NCBI GenBank assembly: GCA_035687255.1
Contig: DASRYI010000321.1
Coordinates: 1-6,146 of the forward strand
Source of the DNA: JAKEHA01 sp035687255
GTDB taxonomy: Bacteria > Krumholzibacteriota > Krumholzibacteriia > WVZY01 > JAKEHA01
Direction of reading: 5' to 3'
DNA length: 6,146 nucleotides
Below the pieces are notes generated by a model. The model ran no database searches, was not told the DNA's origin, and saw only the letters and a program-made list of their open reading frames with translations. Position numbers and translations under genes: made by a program. Shown one piece after another: positions 1 through 6,146 of the stretch (position 1 is its first letter; each line of letters starts with the position of its first letter).

Positions 1-4229
<4,229 letters not shown>

Positions 4230-4237
4230 GGCCTGAA

Positions 4238-4243
4238 CTTTCC
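4238..4243 (-). promoter_or_regulatory. Ribosome binding site of the giant regulator
   Basis: On the minus strand GGAAAG is followed by an eight-base spacer and then ATG (4229-4227). This purine-rich Shine-Dalgarno-like site at normal spacing fixes the start of the regulator. No upstream in-frame ATG competes with it. Confidence 0.6.
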
Positions 4244-4253
4244 GGAGATGCCA

Positions 4254-4267
4254 GCGCCCGAGGGCGC
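4254..4267 (-). repeat. Small GC-rich inverted repeat in the regulator's 5' leader
   Basis: The plus-strand sequence GCGCCC-GA-GGGCGC is a perfect inverted repeat. As RNA it could form a five-base-pair stem with a four-base loop. It lies between the predicted transcription start (~4290) and the ribosome binding site, so it would sit in the leader, 10 bases upstream of GGAAAG. No U-tract follows, so it does not look like a terminator. It may affect translation or may be incidental in GC-rich DNA. Confidence 0.35.
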
Positions 4268-4280
4268 GTGTGGAACATTA

Positions 4281-4303
4281 TTTACTGAGTAAAAATATTT
4301 TAC
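4281..4303. promoter_or_regulatory. Candidate operator: two overlapping palindromes at the regulator's predicted start site
   Basis: Two perfect inverted repeats overlap here: TTTACT-G-AGTAAA at 4281-4293 and GTAAAA-ATA-TTTTAC at 4289-4303. Together they give three alternating GTAAA/TTTAC half-sites inside an AT-rich patch surrounded by GC-rich sequence. The block overlaps the predicted -10 element (4297-4302) and the predicted transcription start (~4290) of the giant regulator. A repressor or autoregulator bound here would block initiation. The binding protein is unknown. Chance symmetry in an AT-rich promoter is the main alternative. Confidence 0.45.
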
Positions 4304-4324
4304 CAGAGAGGGAGGCGATTACAA
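4297..4324 (-). promoter_or_regulatory. Predicted sigma-70-type promoter of the giant regulator
   Basis: Reading the minus strand, a -35-like TTGTAA (4324-4319) is followed by a 16-base spacer and a -10-like TAAAAT (4302-4297). The TGG immediately before it resembles an extended -10. Predicted start is near 4290, giving a leader of about 60 bases. The sequence fits a housekeeping promoter, so the sigma-54 activator gene itself does not appear to need sigma-54. Read-through from the upstream zinc-ribbon gene is possible, because no convincing terminator lies between them. Confidence 0.5.
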
Positions 4325-4388
4325 GGGGGGATCGGCGGCAGGATGCCCGGCCGTCAACATCGACACGAGACGGAGCCCGTGCGGCGCG

Positions 4389-4748
4389 CTAGATAAAGTA
4401 GAGAATGCGCCCGCAGTTTTCGCAGGCCATCACGGCGTTCTTCTCGTAGCGGAACGACGTGGGTACCTTGGCGAAGCAACCGGTGCACAGCTCGCCCACC
4501 ACGGGAACGACGCTGCGTTCGTAGCTGGATGAGACACGCTGGTAGCGGTTGAGCAACTGGGGTTTGACGAGTTCGGCGAGTTCGCCGCGGGCCTTGCGCA
4601 ACTCGGCGACGCCGTCGAGGGGAAAGCCCATTTCCTGGAGTTTTGAGGCGGTCTTGGGGTCCTCCGCCTCCCGGATCATGTGGTCCAAATCCTGGAGTGC
4701 GACGAGCAGCCGCACCTGGTCCTGTTTCTTGACTGGATGGTCTGTCAA
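4389..4748 (-). CDS. Short C4-type zinc-ribbon protein, COG1579 (HP0958/CdsZ-like) family
   Basis: This 119-residue protein ends in a zinc ribbon with C88-x2-C91 and C109-x2-C112, and the tail CENCGRILYF is the hallmark of COG1579 proteins. The N-terminal segment LLVALQDLDHMI (14-25) and the stretch VKPQLLNRYQRV (61-72) also match that family. Typical members are about 240 residues with a long coiled-coil hairpin. Here most of the coiled coil is missing, leaving a short helical part (~10-75). The best-studied relatives, Helicobacter HP0958 and Chlamydia CdsZ (CT398), bind the sigma factor RpoN, so a sigma-54-related role is plausible but inferred. The start is TTG at 4748-4746, preceded by AAGGGTAGGG in the end of the upstream gene; the next ATG (residue 24) would remove the conserved N-terminal helix. 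Only five bases separate it from the upstream ptsN-like stop, so the pair is very probably one transcript. DksA/TraR is a less likely assignment because the ribbon signature is that of COG1579. Confidence 0.88.
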   Translation of the reverse strand: MTDHPVKKQDQVRLLVALQDLDHMIREAEDPKTASKLQEMGFPLDGVAELRKARGELAELVKPQLLNRYQRVSSSYERSVVPVVGELCTGCFAKVPTSFRYEKNAVMACENCGRILYFI

Positions 4749-4753
4749 AGGCC

Positions 4754-5227
4754 CTACCCTTCGATGATAACCTTCAGCTCGTCGTATGTCTTCGCCGTGG
4801 CGATGCGCTCCCGCGAGGCGTCATCCTTGATCAAATCCACCACACGGCCGAGCACCTGAAGGTATACGTTGTCGCGATCCTGCGGCGGCGCGATGATAAG
4901 GAAGAAAACATGCGTCGGTTTCTTGTCGACAGAGTCGAAATCAATGCCGGCTTCCGATCGTCCAAACACGATGGAGAGCTCGCGCACCGCGAGCGTGCGG
5001 CCATGCGGAAACGCAACGCCCTTGCCGATGGCGGTGCTGCCCAGACTTTCGCGATTGAGCAGCATTTCGAGAATCAGGCTGCGGTCACGAATATCGCGGT
5101 CGGCGCACACCGCTTCGACCATCTCGGCCAGCGCGTCACGCTTGTTGGCGGCCTTCAGGTCGAAAATACAGAGGGATGGCTTGAAGTATGAAGCGAGTTC
5201 CTGTGAAGTCATTACCAATGGGTCCAT
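4754..5227 (-). CDS. ptsN: PTS EIIA domain protein, PtsN (nitrogen PTS)/fructose type
   Basis: This 157-residue single-domain protein matches the PTS EIIA type-2 fold. The segment from RESLGSTAIG to GVAFPHGR contains the expected phospho-acceptor His75, followed by GIDFDSVDKKPTHVFFLI (95-112). In the family this histidine accepts phosphate from an HPr-type protein. Free-standing EIIA proteins of this length are usually PtsN, a regulator rather than a sugar transporter. No EIIB or EIIC is fused or adjacent in the window, which favours a regulatory role. The second conserved histidine of the family (in the 'HL/HI' motif) is Tyr122 here. The first ATG (5227) is taken; residue 6 (ATG at 5212) is an alternative, and neither has a strong Shine-Dalgarno. 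It is the first gene of a likely two-gene unit with the zinc-ribbon gene and is divergent from rsgA. The symbol follows family resemblance and is not proof of orthology with proteobacterial ptsN. Confidence 0.88.
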   Translation of the reverse strand: MDPLVMTSQELASYFKPSLCIFDLKAANKRDALAEMVEAVCADRDIRDRSLILEMLLNRESLGSTAIGKGVAFPHGRTLAVRELSIVFGRSEAGIDFDSVDKKPTHVFFLIIAPPQDRDNVYLQVLGRVVDLIKDDASRERIATAKTYDELKVIIEG

Positions 5228-5266
5228 GGAACATTGCCGCCCGGTCCGGCCATGCGCATGATTGGC

Positions 5267-5295
5267 TGGAAATTAGCAGATGTGGGAGCTATCCT
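5267..5295 (+). promoter_or_regulatory. Weak candidate promoter for rsgA
   Basis: TGGAAA (5267-5272), a 17-base spacer and TATCCT (5290-5295) each match sigma-70 consensus at four of six positions. The predicted start near 5302 lies downstream of the ATGs at 5252 and 5258, which would exclude them and favour the start at 5348. It overlaps the opposing candidate almost completely. Confidence 0.27.
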
Positions 5296-5298
5296 CAA
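5270..5298 (-). promoter_or_regulatory. Weak candidate promoter for the ptsN-like / zinc-ribbon unit
   Basis: Reading the minus strand, TTGAGG (5298-5293), a 17-base spacer and TAATTT (5275-5270) give a modest sigma-70-like match, with a predicted start near 5263 and a leader of about 36 bases. The -10 match is poor, so this is only the best candidate in the gap. Confidence 0.28.
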
Positions 5299-5347
5299 CG
5301 CCAAATCCACCGGCTTTCCCGACCATCCTAGTCCAACACGCGCATTC

Positions 5348-6146
5348 ATGCAAGAACGTCTCGAAAACGGCCTCGTGGTCCGCGTGACCGGGGGCGAAGT
5401 CTGGGTTCGCGTGGGCGAGGAAACCGTGGCGTGTTCGCTGCGCGGGCGCTTCCGGGTGAAGGAGTCCGCCGTCCCGGTAGTGGCCGGGGACCGGGTCTCG
5501 GTGCTGCGCGACCCGGCGTCGGGAGCGGCGCTGGAGGCGGTCCTGCCCCGGGCCTCGTGGCTGTCCCGGTACGTGGAGCGGGGGGCGTCCGAGCGCGTGG
5601 TCGTGGCCAACATCGAGCGCCTGTTCGTGGTGGTCGCCGCCGCCGATCCTCCCCTGAGGCCGGGCTTTCTGGACCGGGTGCTGGCTTCGGCGGAGTGGGG
5701 GCACATTGCGGCCTGCATCGTTTTCAACAAGATCGACCTGGCGGAGAAAGGCCAGGTCCAGGAGCTGCACGCCACCTATGATCCCGCGGGCTACGAGCTG
5801 GTCGAAACCTGCGCCGTCACCGGGCGGGGGGTGGACGCCATCGAGTCCCGCATCGACCACGGTGTCTACGCGTTCGTCGGGGAATCGGGAGTGGGCAAGA
5901 GTTCGCTCCTCAACCGTCTGGACCCGGCGCTGGACCTGCGCGTGGACGACGTGGCGGACAAGACCGGGCGCGGGCGGCACACCACCACCAACGCGCACCT
6001 GTTTCCGTTCCGGAGCGGATACCTGGCCGACACCCCGGGCATGCAAACGTTCAGCTTCCCCGGGACCGACGAGCACGCGGTGGCGGCGTGCTTCCCCGAG
6101 ATGGCCCACGTCGACGACCCCTGTCGCTACGACGGGTGCACGCACT
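5348..6146 (+). CDS. rsgA: Small ribosomal subunit biogenesis GTPase RsgA, C-terminus off window
   Basis: RsgA (YjeQ/EngC) is a circularly permuted GTPase that helps the late maturation of the 30S ribosomal subunit. The permuted motif order is visible: G4 NKID (127-130) comes before the P-loop GESGVGKS (178-185), then TGRGRHTTT (206-214) and G3 DTPG (228-231). Residues ~1-75 form the expected OB-fold, with VVAGDRVSV at ~45-53. The C-terminal zinc site begins with C259, C264 and H266 and is cut by the right edge, so only the last part (usually some tens of residues) is missing. ATG 5348 gives an N-terminus of normal family length (MQERLENGLVVRV). No Shine-Dalgarno precedes it. The frame also stays open upstream to ATGs at 5258 and 5252, which would add 30-32 residues unlike the family. 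It is transcribed away from the regulatory genes and is probably functionally unrelated to them. Confidence 0.95.
   Translation, partial: MQERLENGLVVRVTGGEVWVRVGEETVACSLRGRFRVKESAVPVVAGDRVSVLRDPASGAALEAVLPRASWLSRYVERGASERVVVANIERLFVVVAAADPPLRPGFLDRVLASAEWGHIAACIVFNKIDLAEKGQVQELHATYDPAGYELVETCAVTGRGVDAIESRIDHGVYAFVGESGVGKSSLLNRLDPALDLRVDDVADKTGRGRHTTTNAHLFPFRSGYLADTPGMQTFSFPGTDEHAVAACFPEMAHVDDPCRYDGCTH

Larger units (their letters stand above)
5228..5347. other. Divergent intergenic region between ptsN-like gene and rsgA
   Basis: This 120-base gap separates two gene starts that point away from each other. It is visibly less GC-rich than the genes on either side, as expected for a promoter region. 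No sigma-54 -24/-12 pair (TGGCAC and TTGC spacing) was found. Weak sigma-70-like elements occur on both strands and overlap. The rsgA frame stays open across most of it (from ATG 5252), so part could be coding if translation begins earlier than chosen. Confidence 0.6.

Noticed and set aside
4238..4253. Possible sigma-54 promoter beginning TGGCATC in the regulator leader (minus strand)
   Set aside because: The -24-like TGGCAT is not followed by a GC/TTGC element at the required spacing; the sequence there is GAAAG, part of the ribosome binding site.
4364..4381. Hairpin after the zinc-ribbon gene as a terminator
   Set aside because: On the minus strand CACGGG / CTCGTG could form a six-pair stem with one G-U pair and a six-base loop, but no T-tract follows and the stem is weak.
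5273..6145. Long minus-strand open frame opposite rsgA
   Set aside because: The plus strand encodes all RsgA motifs in order; the minus-strand product shows no family signature.

Overview
The window is a GC-rich bacterial fragment with tightly packed genes, short intergenic gaps and one TTG start. It cannot be placed taxonomically from this sequence alone. The very large sigma-54 activator with STAND and TPR modules suggests a regulator-rich environmental lineage (myxobacteria-like, Eisenbacteria, Acidobacteria or similar), which is an inference only. There are four protein genes. No RNA gene, mobile element or CRISPR array was seen.

Layout. Positions 1-4229 (minus strand) hold one giant regulator gene. 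Its start is inside the window and its C-terminal end runs off the left edge. At least 1409 residues are encoded, in the order: degenerate kinase-like N-terminus, STAND/AAA ATPase, winged-helix and helical region, about seven TPRs with a 40-residue period, GAF-like domain, sigma-54 AAA+ domain. Positions 4230-4388 are its leader and promoter, with an AT-rich overlapping palindrome at the predicted transcription start. Positions 4389-4748 (minus) encode a short C4 zinc-ribbon protein of the COG1579 (HP0958/CdsZ-like) family. Positions 4754-5227 (minus) encode a single-domain PTS EIIA of the PtsN/fructose type. The start of the zinc-ribbon gene lies five bases after the PtsN stop, so the two are almost certainly co-transcribed. 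Positions 5228-5347 form a divergent intergenic region. Positions 5348-6146 (plus) hold the first 266 codons of the ribosome-assembly GTPase gene rsgA, cut at its zinc site by the right edge.

How the genes may work together. The three minus-strand genes all have family-level links to sigma-54. PtsN belongs to the nitrogen PTS and often sits beside rpoN. COG1579 zinc-ribbon proteins from Helicobacter (HP0958) and Chlamydia (CdsZ/CT398) bind RpoN. The giant protein carries an intact GAFTGA sigma-54 contact loop. A sigma-54-centred regulatory neighbourhood is the most interesting reading of the window. Within the giant protein, the two residues at the positions of the PspF N64-E108 'glutamate switch' are His and Asp instead of Asn and Glu, and the kinase-like N-terminus lacks catalytic residues.
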